Shown here: piece after piece, positions 1 through 8,627 of the stretch
How the letters are laid out: every line of letters starts with the position of its first letter
Position numbering within the stretch: position 1 is the stretch's first letter
DNA from: UBA2336 sp965227265
Lineage (GTDB): Bacteria > Bacteroidota > Bacteroidia > Cytophagales > Cyclobacteriaceae
Direction of reading: 5' to 3'
Assembly: GCA_965227265.1 (NCBI GenBank)
Contig: OZ245738.1
Span: 2,356,001 to 2,420,000, forward strand
Length of the DNA: 64,000 nucleotides
Made by a program: the position numbers and the translations under genes
The notes under the pieces: model-generated
Seen by the model: the letters and a program-made list of their open reading frames with translations, nothing else
Told to the model about the DNA's origin: nothing
Database searches by the model: none

Positions 1-1
1 T

Positions 2-1123
2 AATCCATCTGACCCTACACAGTGCCCGGTAACGGAAAGCATTCAACTCTTCATCGCCCGAAACATAACAGCAACAATCTCACAAAATCCAGCGAACGGA
101 TGTACAGATCCAGTTACTATATCCGTCACACCAAGTCCTGCAGGTAACTATACATATAATTGGACTCGAACTCCGGCTGGTGGTGGTTCACCGGTTGCAT
201 TTGTTGGCGGACAATCCATTATCGCAACAATAGCTGACAATGGCGCAACCTATACCGTACAAGCAGTTAATGCAGTTACAGGCTGTGTATCTGATCCCGT
301 GTCTATTGTTGCTCTGGTGTCGGGAGAAATTGTTGTATTCATTGATCCTGTTTCTCCTTGTCAAGGTGATGTGTTTAACATTGAGGCTACTGACATCACA
401 GGAGCAACGTATCAATGGTTCCTGAATGGAAATCTTATCGCAGGCCAAAATGGAGCAACGCTTACCGGACAAACTCAGGAAGGAACGTACAGTGTAATTG
501 CGACCGGCAGTGCCGGATGTCCAAGTGATGAAGTATCGGGTGAGATTCGATTCGTACCTGATCCGGATGGCACATTACCTTCGCGGAGATTTATCTGTAA
601 TAGATCTGAAAACCTCGATTGCGCGAAAGAGCCACCAAATACATGTGAGTTCCAACTTGTAGCAGGTGATGGAATTTCGTGGCAATGGTTTAAGGATGGT
701 GTTGAGATTGCTGGTGCAACTTCTCAGGCGCTTATCATTACTGAACCAGGTATTTACTCAGTAGAAGTTCTTAATTCGTTTGAATGTATCAATGTTGATC
801 AAACAGAGGTTATTTTACAATGCGAACCGCTTATTGATGTACCCAATGCATTCAGACCGGGCAGTCAGCAAGAACTTAATCGAACGTTCCACATCTTTCC
901 GATTTTTGTTTCGGATAAAAACTTTCAGATTTTCATCTTCAACCGTTGGGGCGAAATGGTCTTCCAATCTAATAACCGTGACTTTGAATGGGACGGAACC
1001 TACAACGGTAATAAAACTCAAGCGCTCCCTACCGGAACCTACACATACGTTATAAAATATTTCGGAGACTTAACAAGCACCGGAGAACAGGAATTACGAG
1101 GCGGAGTTCTATTGCTTCGCTAA
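2..1123 (+). CDS. C-terminal part of a T9SS-exported protein (type B sorting domain)
   Basis: The frame is open from the window edge, so the N-terminus lies outside. The visible ~373 residues begin with Ser/Thr/Cys-rich, Ig- or PKD-like repeats (for example the 'YQWFLNG' and 'WQWFKDGVEIAGATSQ' units). They end in the gliding-motility-associated C-terminal domain: VPNAF...IFNRWGE.VF....WDG.YNG...PTGTYTYVI. In known systems this type B domain directs export through the type IX secretion system to the cell surface or medium, usually for large adhesins. Function beyond surface display cannot be read here. Stop is TAA at 1121-1123. Confidence 0.88.
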   Translation, partial: NPSDPTQCPVTESIQLFIARNITATISQNPANGCTDPVTISVTPSPAGNYTYNWTRTPAGGGSPVAFVGGQSIIATIADNGATYTVQAVNAVTGCVSDPVSIVALVSGEIVVFIDPVSPCQGDVFNIEATDITGATYQWFLNGNLIAGQNGATLTGQTQEGTYSVIATGSAGCPSDEVSGEIRFVPDPDGTLPSRRFICNRSENLDCAKEPPNTCEFQLVAGDGISWQWFKDGVEIAGATSQALIITEPGIYSVEVLNSFECINVDQTEVILQCEPLIDVPNAFRPGSQQELNRTFHIFPIFVSDKNFQIFIFNRWGEMVFQSNNRDFEWDGTYNGNKTQALPTGTYTYVIKYFGDLTSTGEQELRGGVLLLR

Positions 1124-1188
1124 ATTGATAGTATTCTCATTGTTGAAGAACAATTGATTTCGTTACTTGGGGTGCTTACTCACGGTTT

Positions 1189-2820
1189 ATGTTGAAATCA
1201 ATTGTTCTTTCGTTTTTGGGAATTTGTATTGTACTCTCTTGCACACCGCAACACGCTGACCAATCGGTTTCAGAAATAAGTATTGTTCCGAAACCTGTGG
1301 AACTAAGAACCTCAACAGGTTTTCTTGATATTAAGAATGGCTTTAATATTATCATTGAGTCCCCCACTAAAATTTCAGACGTGATGCCGGGACTGCTGCA
1401 CGGTATAGAAAAAGCTAAAGGCATAGAATCAAGCCTGAATTACCAATACACAATAGTCCGACTGATCGTAAAGCCTAATGATTCAATTCACCAGGAAGGT
1501 TATAAACTATCTGTTTCTGAAAAAGGTATTGTCATTCAAGCTGCTACCGAGGCCGGGTTGTTTTACGGAGTTCAAACCTTTACGCAACTAGTGCCATTAA
1601 CTGGAACCAAGGTTCCATTCGTAGAGATAAACGATTATCCGCGCTTTGCTTATCGTGGACTTCACCTCGATGTTTGCCGTCACATGTTTTCGGTTGAGTT
1701 TATCAAAAAGTATATTGACTTAATGGCGAAACATAAATTCAACCGCTTTCACTGGCATTTAACGGATGATCAAGGTTGGCGTATTGAAATCAAAAAATAT
1801 CCTAAGCTTCAAGAGATTGGTGCCTATCGGAAAGGAACAGTGATCGGTCACGCAGGGCACAGCAATACGTATGATACTATTCGCTATGGTGGATACTACA
1901 CGCAGCAAGAAATTAGGCAGGTGGTTGCATATGCAAAGTTGCGGTATGTTACCATTATTCCAGAAATCGAAATGCCAGGTCACGCAGAGGCTGCTATTGC
2001 TGCCTATCCGGAACTGGGTTGTAGAGGAGATCAAATCCAAACGGAAAGAACGTTTGGTGTATTCGATCCGATCTTCTGTGCCGGACAGGAAACCACCTTT
2101 ACTTTCCTGGAAGATGTACTAACGGAGGTAGCTGAACTGTTTCCCGGTACATACATTCACATTGGCGGTGACGAAGCTCCAAAGACACGTTGGAAAGAAT
2201 GTCCACATTGTCAGAAAAGAATTAAAGACAATGGTTTAAAAGATGAACACGAACTGCAAAGCTATTTCATCAGTCGCATTGAAAAGTTTGTGAACAGCAA
2301 AGGCAAACAAATTATCGGTTGGGATGAAATTCTCGAAGGCGGGCTTGCACCTAACGCTACCGTGATGAGCTGGCGCGGAGAAGAAGGCGGCATTGCAGCA
2401 GCCAAAGAAAAGCATAATGTTATCATGACTCCGGGTAATTGGTGTTACTTCGATCATTATCAGGATACAAGCATAACAGAGCCTCCTGCTATTGGCGGTC
2501 TTACCCCGGTTCGGGAAGTTTATACCTTCGAACCTTTGCCTGCTAAGCTTACGGATCAGGAAACAAAGTTTATTTTAGGTGCTCAGGCGAATGTCTGGAC
2601 AGAATACATTTTGACTCCCCAACATGTGGAATACATGGTCTACCCAAGGGCATGCGCGCTGGCCGAAGTGGTGTGGAGTCCGAAAGAAAAACGTGATTAT
2701 CTTGATTTTCTGCAACGCATGGACGTGCATTTAAAACGCCTCAAAAACTGGAATGTAAATTGCGCTACACACATTCAGAAAGAAATTGAATACCTTAAAA
2801 ATCCAGAGACTAAAAAATAA
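1189..2820 (+). CDS. Beta-N-acetylhexosaminidase, glycoside hydrolase family 20, lipoprotein
   Basis: A 543-residue GH20 enzyme expected to release terminal GlcNAc/GalNAc from chitin oligomers or glycans by substrate-assisted catalysis. The catalytic motif HIGGDE is at residues 324-329, with the Asp-Glu pair at 328-329. Upstream are GLHLDVCRHMF and FHWHLTDDQGWRIEI, typical of the TIM barrel, preceded by a GH20b-like N-terminal domain. The N-terminus (MLKSIVLSFLGICIVLSC) ends in a lipobox Cys, so the mature protein should be membrane-anchored, probably facing the periplasm or surface. Followed after 7 bp by a small secreted-protein gene. Confidence 0.93.
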   Translation: MLKSIVLSFLGICIVLSCTPQHADQSVSEISIVPKPVELRTSTGFLDIKNGFNIIIESPTKISDVMPGLLHGIEKAKGIESSLNYQYTIVRLIVKPNDSIHQEGYKLSVSEKGIVIQAATEAGLFYGVQTFTQLVPLTGTKVPFVEINDYPRFAYRGLHLDVCRHMFSVEFIKKYIDLMAKHKFNRFHWHLTDDQGWRIEIKKYPKLQEIGAYRKGTVIGHAGHSNTYDTIRYGGYYTQQEIRQVVAYAKLRYVTIIPEIEMPGHAEAAIAAYPELGCRGDQIQTERTFGVFDPIFCAGQETTFTFLEDVLTEVAELFPGTYIHIGGDEAPKTRWKECPHCQKRIKDNGLKDEHELQSYFISRIEKFVNSKGKQIIGWDEILEGGLAPNATVMSWRGEEGGIAAAKEKHNVIMTPGNWCYFDHYQDTSITEPPAIGGLTPVREVYTFEPLPAKLTDQETKFILGAQANVWTEYILTPQHVEYMVYPRACALAEVVWSPKEKRDYLDFLQRMDVHLKRLKNWNVNCATHIQKEIEYLKNPETKK

Positions 2821-2827
2821 AAGATAT

Positions 2828-3175
2828 ATGAAAATGATCACCCGAATTTCTCTTGTTTCAATTTTCATGCTCGCGCTGATGAGCTTTCAACTGCTTAAGA
2901 CGCAATTGGTTATTACTGTTCGTAATGACTTGGGGAACATAGAAGAAGGCGTTAAAGTGCAACTGTATGAAACCGAAGAAGATTACAAATCAGAAAAGAA
3001 TGTTGCGTTTGAAGGCTATACGGATAAAAAAGGTATTGTTAGGTTTAAAGAATTAAAACCTACCGCCTACTATGTTCTCGCACGCAAAGATGATAAAGAT
3101 AATTTTGGTGGAGGCGAGCAGGTGGGTAAGCTTGAGGATGGTAAGATCAATAAGGTTACTGTAATTATTCAATAA
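2828..3175 (+). CDS. Small exported protein with a carboxypeptidase-regulatory-like (prealbumin-type) beta domain
   Basis: 115 residues starting at the ATG 7 bp after the hexosaminidase stop. An upstream in-frame start at 2786 would overlap that gene and hide the signal peptide, so it was not used. The N-terminal ~20 residues form a hydrophobic signal sequence. The rest (VITVRNDLGNIEEGVKVQLYETEEDY...GYTDKKGIVRFKELKPTAYYV) matches the pattern of transthyretin-like/CarboxypepD_reg domains. Likely periplasmic or surface. No catalytic residues are visible; role unknown. Likely cotranscribed with the hexosaminidase. Confidence 0.7.
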   Translation: MKMITRISLVSIFMLALMSFQLLKTQLVITVRNDLGNIEEGVKVQLYETEEDYKSEKNVAFEGYTDKKGIVRFKELKPTAYYVLARKDDKDNFGGGEQVGKLEDGKINKVTVIIQ

Positions 3176-3179
3176 TACT

Positions 3180-3722
3180 ATGATTGCGAGGAATCGAATC
3201 GACAGCTTTGAATCGTATACCACAACGTATGAGGATGAGCTGCCCTTTATTATCCGATTCTCAGCACTACTCCTCTCCGATCGTTGCTTTCATCGCGATC
3301 ATTTACCCGGACATATAACTGGTTCAGCCTGGATTCTGAATAAGAAAAAAACGCATGTGTTGTTAGTACATCACGGCAAGCTTAACAAATGGTTGCAGCC
3401 GGGCGGTCATGCCGATGGGGAAGAAAATGTATTAAGTGTTGCCATGCGCGAAGTAAATGAAGAGACCGGCCTTGTTCACTTCAAAGAACTTGTCCCCGGA
3501 ATTTTTGATATCGACATTCATACAATCCCTGCCCGAAATGATTTTCCGGAACACTTTCATTATGACATTCGGTATGCGCTAATCGCAACGAATGATGAAG
3601 ATGAAATTCAAATAAGTGAAGAATCACACGATGTAAAATGGGTAGCATTGGAAGAAGTTCCTGAACTTTGTTGCCGTAATGCTTCCATCCTTCGCATGCT
3701 TGCGAAGACTAAAGCTATTTAG
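3180..3722 (+). CDS. NUDIX hydrolase
   Basis: 180-residue cytoplasmic protein with an exact Nudix box at about residues 76-98: G-x5-E-x7-REVNEETGL. The Glu residues of REVNEE bind the metal ions used to hydrolyse nucleoside-diphosphate-linked substrates. The 'WLQPGGHADGEEN' context resembles the small single-domain family often labelled 8-oxo-dGTP or general NUDIX hydrolases. The substrate cannot be assigned from sequence. The start lies 4 bp after the preceding stop, and the last codons overlap a convergent small gene on the minus strand. Confidence 0.9.
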   Translation: MIARNRIDSFESYTTTYEDELPFIIRFSALLLSDRCFHRDHLPGHITGSAWILNKKKTHVLLVHHGKLNKWLQPGGHADGEENVLSVAMREVNEETGLVHFKELVPGIFDIDIHTIPARNDFPEHFHYDIRYALIATNDEDEIQISEESHDVKWVALEEVPELCCRNASILRMLAKTKAI

Positions 3723-3876
3723 AGCTTACTACCATCAGGCAAAAAGCAATCACTACCATCCAGAATTTAATGGCTATCAACGCGGGGATAATTACGATCT
3801 CCAGTTGCATTAGCACAGCCAGCAATACCAGCAGTACAGCAACTATACGTAAGGCAGAGCGCATTTTGTTATTCAT
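3715..3876 (-). CDS. Putative 53-residue small membrane protein
   Basis: Reading the minus strand from the ATG at 3876 gives MNNKMRSALRIVAVLLVLLA..., then a second hydrophobic stretch after a proline, ending at TAG (3715-3717). Two short hydrophobic segments (about residues 9-33 and 34-50) with a basic N-terminus look like a small membrane protein rather than chance. It overlaps the NUDIX stop convergently by 8 bp and starts 48 bp from the divergent tsaC. No family recognised. Only the hydropathy pattern and placement support it. Confidence 0.5.
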   Translation of the reverse strand: MNNKMRSALRIVAVLLVLLAVLMQLEIVIIPALIAIKFWMVVIAFCLMVVSSK

Positions 3877-3924
3877 AGTGAGTACATTTACGGCTCAAAT
3901 ATAAACTGTGCAGTAAGAAATTCA

Positions 3925-4869
3925 ATGGCTCAAATCGGTACCGATATTGAAAAGGCAGTTAAGCTGTTAACAAACGATGAGCTTGTTGCCATTCCGACTG
4001 AAACAGTTTATGGCTTAGCCGGTAACGCACTCAGCAGTACAGCAGTTGCCAAAATATTTTCTGTTAAGAACAGGCCGCAGTTCGATCCGCTTATTGTTCA
4101 TGTACCTGATCTTGAACATGCAAAAAATTATGTTCTTGAAATTCCAGCTGCCGCAAAAAAACTTGCGGACAAATTCTGGCCAGGGCCACTAACATTATTA
4201 CTAAAAAAGAAAAATATTATTCCTGATCTTGTCACAGCCGGATTAGACACGGTTGGAATTCGTTGTCCGGATCATTCGTTAACCCGACAACTACTTAAAG
4301 AACTAACTTTTCCACTTGCCGCACCAAGTGCCAATCCATTTGGATATGTAAGCCCAACGAACCCACAGCATGTACAGGAACAGCTCGGTTTAAAAATTCA
4401 ATACATTCTCGATGGTGGCATTTGTCCGGTTGGAATTGAGTCAACGATTGTTGGGTTTGAATATAATCTACCGGTTGTGTACCGCTTAGGCGGATTGAGC
4501 TTGGAGGATATCGAACAAACCATTGGCACAGTTAAATTAATGACGCATTCAACTTCCAATCCCAAAGCGCCCGGTCAATTAAAAAGTCATTATGCTCCTG
4601 GTAAAAAAGTTTTGCTTGGTTCAATTGATAAACTTTTAGAAAAAAGTAAAGCTAAGGCAGGCGTTCTTTCTTTCCAAAAAGATTTCAGCGTAAGCAATCA
4701 GATCATCCTCTCTCCTTCGGGCCAACTCGAAGAAGCTGCAAAAAATCTTTTTGAATCGTTACGCGCATTTGATAAAATGGATATAGAAGTTGTGTTCACC
4801 GAACTTGTTCCGGATCAGGGACTTGGCCGGGCTATCAATGACCGCCTGCGAAGAGCAGCGGCCATTTGA
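3925..4869 (+). CDS. tsaC: L-threonylcarbamoyladenylate synthase (Sua5/YrdC/YwlC type)
   Basis: 314 residues, the long Sua5-type form. The YrdC/TsaC domain fills the first ~200 residues (PTETVYGLAGNA near the start, KNRPQFDPL, PSANPFG); the Sua5 C-terminal domain follows after the linker APGQLKSHYAPGKKV near residue 213. It makes threonylcarbamoyl-AMP from threonine, bicarbonate and ATP for the universal t6A37 tRNA modification. Cytoplasmic and probably essential. It reads toward pfkA with a 30 bp gap. 'sua5' or 'ywlC' would be equally valid symbols. Confidence 0.93.
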   Translation: MAQIGTDIEKAVKLLTNDELVAIPTETVYGLAGNALSSTAVAKIFSVKNRPQFDPLIVHVPDLEHAKNYVLEIPAAAKKLADKFWPGPLTLLLKKKNIIPDLVTAGLDTVGIRCPDHSLTRQLLKELTFPLAAPSANPFGYVSPTNPQHVQEQLGLKIQYILDGGICPVGIESTIVGFEYNLPVVYRLGGLSLEDIEQTIGTVKLMTHSTSNPKAPGQLKSHYAPGKKVLLGSIDKLLEKSKAKAGVLSFQKDFSVSNQIILSPSGQLEEAAKNLFESLRAFDKMDIEVVFTELVPDQGLGRAINDRLRRAAAI

Positions 4870-4899
4870 TTATATTTAAGTTCAGTAGAAATTCACATT

Positions 4900-5991
4900 A
4901 TGAAAAAAGTACTTGTACTCACCGGTGGCGGTGATTGTCCCGGATTAAACGCAGTAATTCGTGCCGTAGCAAAACGTGCGCGTAAAGAAAAGAATTGGGA
5001 AGTTATCGGCAGCATTGAAGCCTTCAACGGAGTGTTGAACGATCCGCAAGAGCTCATTCCACTCTCCAGCAATCGTACAAAAGGAATTCATGTAAAAGGC
5101 GGAACAATTCTTAAAACAACTAATAAATCCAATCCGATAAAATTCCCGGTGACGCAAAAAGATGGCACTGTAAAATTTGAAGATCGTTCCGATGAGTTGG
5201 TTAAAAAACTTAAAGACTTACAATTTGATGCAGTGATCAATATCGGTGGAGATGGCTCGCAGAAAATTTCTAAAACCTTATTTGATAAAGGCATTCCGAT
5301 TATTGGCGTTCCGAAAACAATTGATAACGATTTATCCGCAACGGACATGACGTTCGGTTTCCAGACAGCCGTTCAAATTGCTACCGATGCGTTTGATAAA
5401 TTAGTAACCACAGCTGAAAGTCATCATCGCGTAATGATCATGGAAGTAATGGGCCGCGATGCTGGCTGGATTGCCTTACATACTGCTATTGCAGGTGGCG
5501 CTGAGATCTGCTTGATCCCGGAAATTCCGTATGACATCAATAAGCTTGTTAAGAAAATCGAATCGCGCTATAAAAACGGGCGAGGTTTTGTAAACATTGT
5601 TGTGGCAGAAGGTGCGCTTCCAAAAGCAGGAACGATCACTGCTTCCAAAGGTGAAAAAGGATCAGAACATGTTCGGTTAGGCGGAGTAGCCTATCAACTT
5701 TCCCAACAATTAAAGGACGCAGGTTGCAAAGCTGAAATCCGTGAAACTGTTTTAGGTCATGTTCAACGTGGCGGAACTCCTGGTGCATTTGACCGCGTTC
5801 TGGCTTCTTTATTTGGCGTGAAGGCGATGGAGCTTGCCATTAATGGCGAGTTCGGAAAAATGGTAGCGTTTCGGAATAACACGATCTCATATGTTTCCTT
5901 CGAAGAAGCTACCCGTCAGCAAAATGTTGTTAAGAAATCTTCATACTTAGTGCAGGCCGCAAAAGGATTGAGCATTACGTTTGGCGACTAG
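4900..5991 (+). CDS. pfkA: 6-phosphofructokinase, mixed-substrate (group III) type
   Basis: 363 residues; commits fructose-6-phosphate to glycolysis. N-terminal TGGGDCPGLNAVIRA binds the phosphoryl donor; GGDGS is at 116-120; the catalytic PKTIDND is at 138-144 with Asp142 as base. Gly119 (E. coli position 104) fits ATP use. Lys139 (E. coli Gly124) is the residue seen in PPi-dependent and group III enzymes, so the donor is best checked experimentally. AESHHRVMIMEVMGR and GHVQRGGTP are further family blocks. Upstream is tsaC; downstream is pgk after a patch of repeats. Confidence 0.92.
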   Translation: MKKVLVLTGGGDCPGLNAVIRAVAKRARKEKNWEVIGSIEAFNGVLNDPQELIPLSSNRTKGIHVKGGTILKTTNKSNPIKFPVTQKDGTVKFEDRSDELVKKLKDLQFDAVINIGGDGSQKISKTLFDKGIPIIGVPKTIDNDLSATDMTFGFQTAVQIATDAFDKLVTTAESHHRVMIMEVMGRDAGWIALHTAIAGGAEICLIPEIPYDINKLVKKIESRYKNGRGFVNIVVAEGALPKAGTITASKGEKGSEHVRLGGVAYQLSQQLKDAGCKAEIRETVLGHVQRGGTPGAFDRVLASLFGVKAMELAINGEFGKMVAFRNNTISYVSFEEATRQQNVVKKSSYLVQAAKGLSITFGD

Positions 5992-6148
5992 TCTTCCACT
6001 TCGCTCAGACTGACGCCTACATAATTATGGCTTGGTATTTTTGTCAGGTTGAGCTAGCTTCCTCGTCAGGTTGAGCTAGCTTCCTCGTCAGGTTGAGCGG
6101 AGTCGAAACCTGATTCTCCAATCAGTCTTCGACTCCGCTCAGACTGAC
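5991..6148 (+). repeat. Cluster of short palindromic repeats between pfkA and pgk
   Basis: The 5992-6224 gap holds at least five related units. 5991-6014 is a degenerate GTC...GCTCAGACTGAC unit. Two identical 22-bp direct repeats lie at 6043-6064 and 6065-6086 (GTCAGGTTGAGCTAGCTTCC + TC). 6087-6114 has GTCAGGTT...AACCTGAT arms around TGAGCGGAGTCGA. 6121-6148 has ATCAGTCT...AGACTGAC arms around the same core inverted. The same core recurs at 13762, 46274 and 47134-47238. No gene was seen in this gap. Confidence 0.85.
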
Positions 6149-6224
6149 ATTTGGATTTGTGACCACATAAAGATTATTACTTTTATATTTATTAAATAAT
6201 TGACTTAAAAATTTGTCTCCTTTC

Positions 6225-7409
6225 ATGAAAACAATCAACGATATTAATTTCGATTCCAGACGTGCACTGATCCGTGTAGATTTTAACGTTCCGCTCGACA
6301 AAAGCTTTAACGTTACGGATGATAACCGCATCCAGGCAACCATCCCAACTTTAAAAAAGATTTTAAAAGATGGCGGAAGCTGTGTACTCATGTCACACCT
6401 CGGTCGCCCGAAAGATGGTGCGGAAGAAAAATATTCGTTGAAGCACACCATTAAAAAAACGGAAGAGCTTTTAGGTGTTCCGGTAAAGTTTGCGAGCGAC
6501 TGCATCAGCGATGAAGCCTTCAAAATGTCGAACGACTTGAAACCAGGCGAAGTATTGTTGCTTGAGAATCTCCGTTTCTATAAAGAAGAAGAAAAAGGTG
6601 ACGTTGGCTTTGCACAAAAACTTGCCCGTCACGGGCACGTGTATGTCAATGATGCTTTTGGAACTGCACACCGTGCGCACGCATCAACCACTATTGTTGC
6701 ACAGTTTTTTAAAGATAAATGTGCAGGACTAGTAATGGCGGCCGAACTTGATAACGCAAAGAAAGTATTAGAGAATGCAACAAAGCCTTTCACGGCCATT
6801 ATGGGTGGCGCAAAAATCTCTGACAAAATATTGATCATCGAAAAGATGCTCGATGTTGTTGATAACCTGATTATCGGTGGCGGTATGGCATACACCTTCT
6901 TTAAAGCAATGGGTGGAAACATCGGTAACTCGTTGGTAGAAGCCGACAAGCTTGAGCTGGCCAAAGAACTTATTCAAAAAGCTAAAGCAAAAGGCGTTGA
7001 CCTGCATTTACCGATCGATTCAATCATCGCTGATAAGTTCGATGCCAACGCAAACACAGAAATCGCGAATAATACTTCTATTAAAGATGGCTGGATGGGA
7101 CTTGACATAGGTCCGCAGGCAAGCCAAGTTTTCTCGAAAGTGATTGAAGAATCGAAAACTATTTTATGGAACGGCCCGATGGGTGTTTTCGAAATGGAGA
7201 AGTTTGAAAAAGGAACAAAGACCGTTGCAGAAGCTGTAGTTCGTGCAACGAAGAAGGGTGCTTTCTCACTGATTGGTGGAGGTGATTCGGCTGCTGCCGT
7301 AGCCAAGTTTGGGTTTGACAATGATGTAAGTTATGTATCTACCGGTGGCGGGGCATTACTCGAATACTTTGAAGGCAAAGTATTACCAGGCGTTAAAGCG
7401 TTAGAATAA
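6225..7409 (+). CDS. pgk: Phosphoglycerate kinase
   Basis: 394 residues from the ATG; a TTG four codons upstream is less likely as start. Transfers the acyl phosphate of 1,3-bisphosphoglycerate to ADP in the cytoplasm. RALIRVDFNVPLD, SHLGRPKDG and LLENLRFYKEEEKGD are the substrate-binding N-domain blocks; AILGGAKI-like IMGGAKISDK and the C-terminal GGGDSAAA segment are the nucleotide site. Length and order are normal. Grouped with pfkA on the same strand, giving a small glycolytic neighbourhood interrupted by intergenic repeats. Confidence 0.97.
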   Translation: MKTINDINFDSRRALIRVDFNVPLDKSFNVTDDNRIQATIPTLKKILKDGGSCVLMSHLGRPKDGAEEKYSLKHTIKKTEELLGVPVKFASDCISDEAFKMSNDLKPGEVLLLENLRFYKEEEKGDVGFAQKLARHGHVYVNDAFGTAHRAHASTTIVAQFFKDKCAGLVMAAELDNAKKVLENATKPFTAIMGGAKISDKILIIEKMLDVVDNLIIGGGMAYTFFKAMGGNIGNSLVEADKLELAKELIQKAKAKGVDLHLPIDSIIADKFDANANTEIANNTSIKDGWMGLDIGPQASQVFSKVIEESKTILWNGPMGVFEMEKFEKGTKTVAEAVVRATKKGAFSLIGGGDSAAAVAKFGFDNDVSYVSTGGGALLEYFEGKVLPGVKALE

Positions 7410-7419
7410 GAAATTTCTT

Positions 7420-8232
7420 ATGAGACATACAATCGTCCTTTTCTTTTTTGCTTGCCTAGTTGCTTTTAGTTGTGATCGAAGAGGTGCGCTTAAGGAAGAA
7501 GCATATACTTCATCCGAAGTCGAGTCCATTGCACGTCTCCCTGAACACGAAAACAATAATGAGCCTCGCAGTAGCACAGAAAGAAAGCTTATCAAGAATG
7601 GAGATCTTTCGTTTGAAACTGCCGATATCAAGAAAACAAAAGCTGCTATAGATGCCATCAGCAAAGAGCTGAACGCGTATGTGTCAAGTGAAAATCAGAA
7701 CAACTATGATTCAGAGCTTCGCTACAATCAAACCATTCGCGTAGCAGCCGATAAATTTGATCTGCTCATCCAGAAAATTGAAGCCGAAGCAGGTGAAGTA
7801 AAAAGCAAAAACATCAACACCCAGGATGTTACAGAAGAGTTTATCGATGTTGAAGCCAGACTAAAAACCAAGAAAGAACTTGAAGCCCGCTACCGAGAAA
7901 TTTTAAAACAAGCAAAAACAGTTGAGGATATCCTTTCGATTGAAAGCCAGATCGGGTCAGTCCGTTCGGAAATTGAATCTATGGAGGGCAGATTAAAATA
8001 TCTTACCAGCCAGGTCTCGTATAGCACATTGAATCTCTCGTACTATGAGCGTATCGGGACAGACTTTGGTTTTGGTTCCAAGTTTGGCAAAGCCTTAGGA
8101 TCAGGTTGGGAGATTTTCCTCATTTTCCTGATTGCCCTTATAAACATTTGGCCGTTCTTCATTCTGATTGCCCTTGCCATTTGGCTTACGATGCGCGTTA
8201 ATAAGCATAGACGTAAAAAGACTGACAGTTAG
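7420..8232 (+). CDS. DUF4349 domain lipoprotein with C-terminal membrane anchor
   Basis: 270 residues. The signal peptide ends at the lipobox-like LVAFSC (Cys near residue 18). The middle matches the DUF4349 pattern: KLIKNGDLSFETADIKKTKAAIDA..., then a predicted coiled coil around residues 130-200 (RLKTKKELEARYREILKQAKTVEDILSIESQIGSVRSEIESMEGRL). Near the end is a strong transmembrane segment (IFLIFLIALINIWPFFILIALAIWL) followed by basic residues. It starts 10 bp after pgk and may be cotranscribed. Function of the family is not known to me. Confidence 0.82.
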   Translation: MRHTIVLFFFACLVAFSCDRRGALKEEAYTSSEVESIARLPEHENNNEPRSSTERKLIKNGDLSFETADIKKTKAAIDAISKELNAYVSSENQNNYDSELRYNQTIRVAADKFDLLIQKIEAEAGEVKSKNINTQDVTEEFIDVEARLKTKKELEARYREILKQAKTVEDILSIESQIGSVRSEIESMEGRLKYLTSQVSYSTLNLSYYERIGTDFGFGSKFGKALGSGWEIFLIFLIALINIWPFFILIALAIWLTMRVNKHRRKKTDS

Positions 8233-8236
8233 GTAC

Positions 8237-8268
8237 TTGTATTTCAGCGAGGCGATTCATTATATTTG
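8237..8268 (+). promoter_or_regulatory. Predicted Bacteroidota sigma-A promoter for the RRM gene
   Basis: TATATTTG at 8261-8268 matches the Bacteroidota -7 consensus TAnnTTTG. A TTG at 8237-8239 lies 21 bp upstream in the -33 position. The expected start of transcription is near 8275, giving a short leader before the ATG at 8318 that contains a C-rich run (8286-8291). Confidence 0.55.
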
Positions 8269-8317
8269 TTAAGGGTCAAAAATAACCCCCCATAGTTGTA
8301 TTTAATTCCCCCTTGCC

Positions 8318-8563
8318 ATGAATATTTTTGTCGCCAAGCTCAATTTCAAAACCCGTAAGGAAGATTTAGAAAAAGCCTTCAGTCCGTATGGTCAGGTTGC
8401 CTCGGCCAAAATAATTACCGATCGTGATACCGGCCGTTCAAAAGGTTTTGGATTTGTAGAAATGCCAAACGATGATGAAGCAAACAAAGCAATTGCTGCA
8501 TTAAACGAAACCGAGCTCGATGGGCGAACGATTGTGGTGAAGCCGGGAAACGCCAAACAATAA
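8318..8563 (+). CDS. RNA-binding protein with a single RRM domain
   Basis: 81 residues, essentially one RNA recognition motif. RNP2 is IFVAKL (residues 3-8) and RNP1 is KGFGFVEM (about 44-51), with the aromatic residues that stack on RNA present. Stand-alone RRM proteins of this size are common in Bacteroidota and cyanobacteria and are often cold- or stress-linked in the latter; that role here is inference. It has its own promoter-like sequence upstream and a good terminator downstream, so it is probably monocistronic. Confidence 0.93.
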   Translation: MNIFVAKLNFKTRKEDLEKAFSPYGQVASAKIITDRDTGRSKGFGFVEMPNDDEANKAIAALNETELDGRTIVVKPGNAKQ

Positions 8564-8585
8564 ATTTACATCAACATCTTTATAA

Positions 8586-8616
8586 AAAGCCCTGTATGTT
8601 CAGGGCTTTATTTTTT
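8586..8616 (+). terminator. Rho-independent terminator after the RRM gene
   Basis: Stem AGCCCTG (8588-8594), loop TATGTT, stem CAGGGCT (8601-8607), followed by TTATTTTTT. Located 25 bp past the RRM stop. Confidence 0.88.
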
Positions 8617-8627
8617 AATATGCACGT

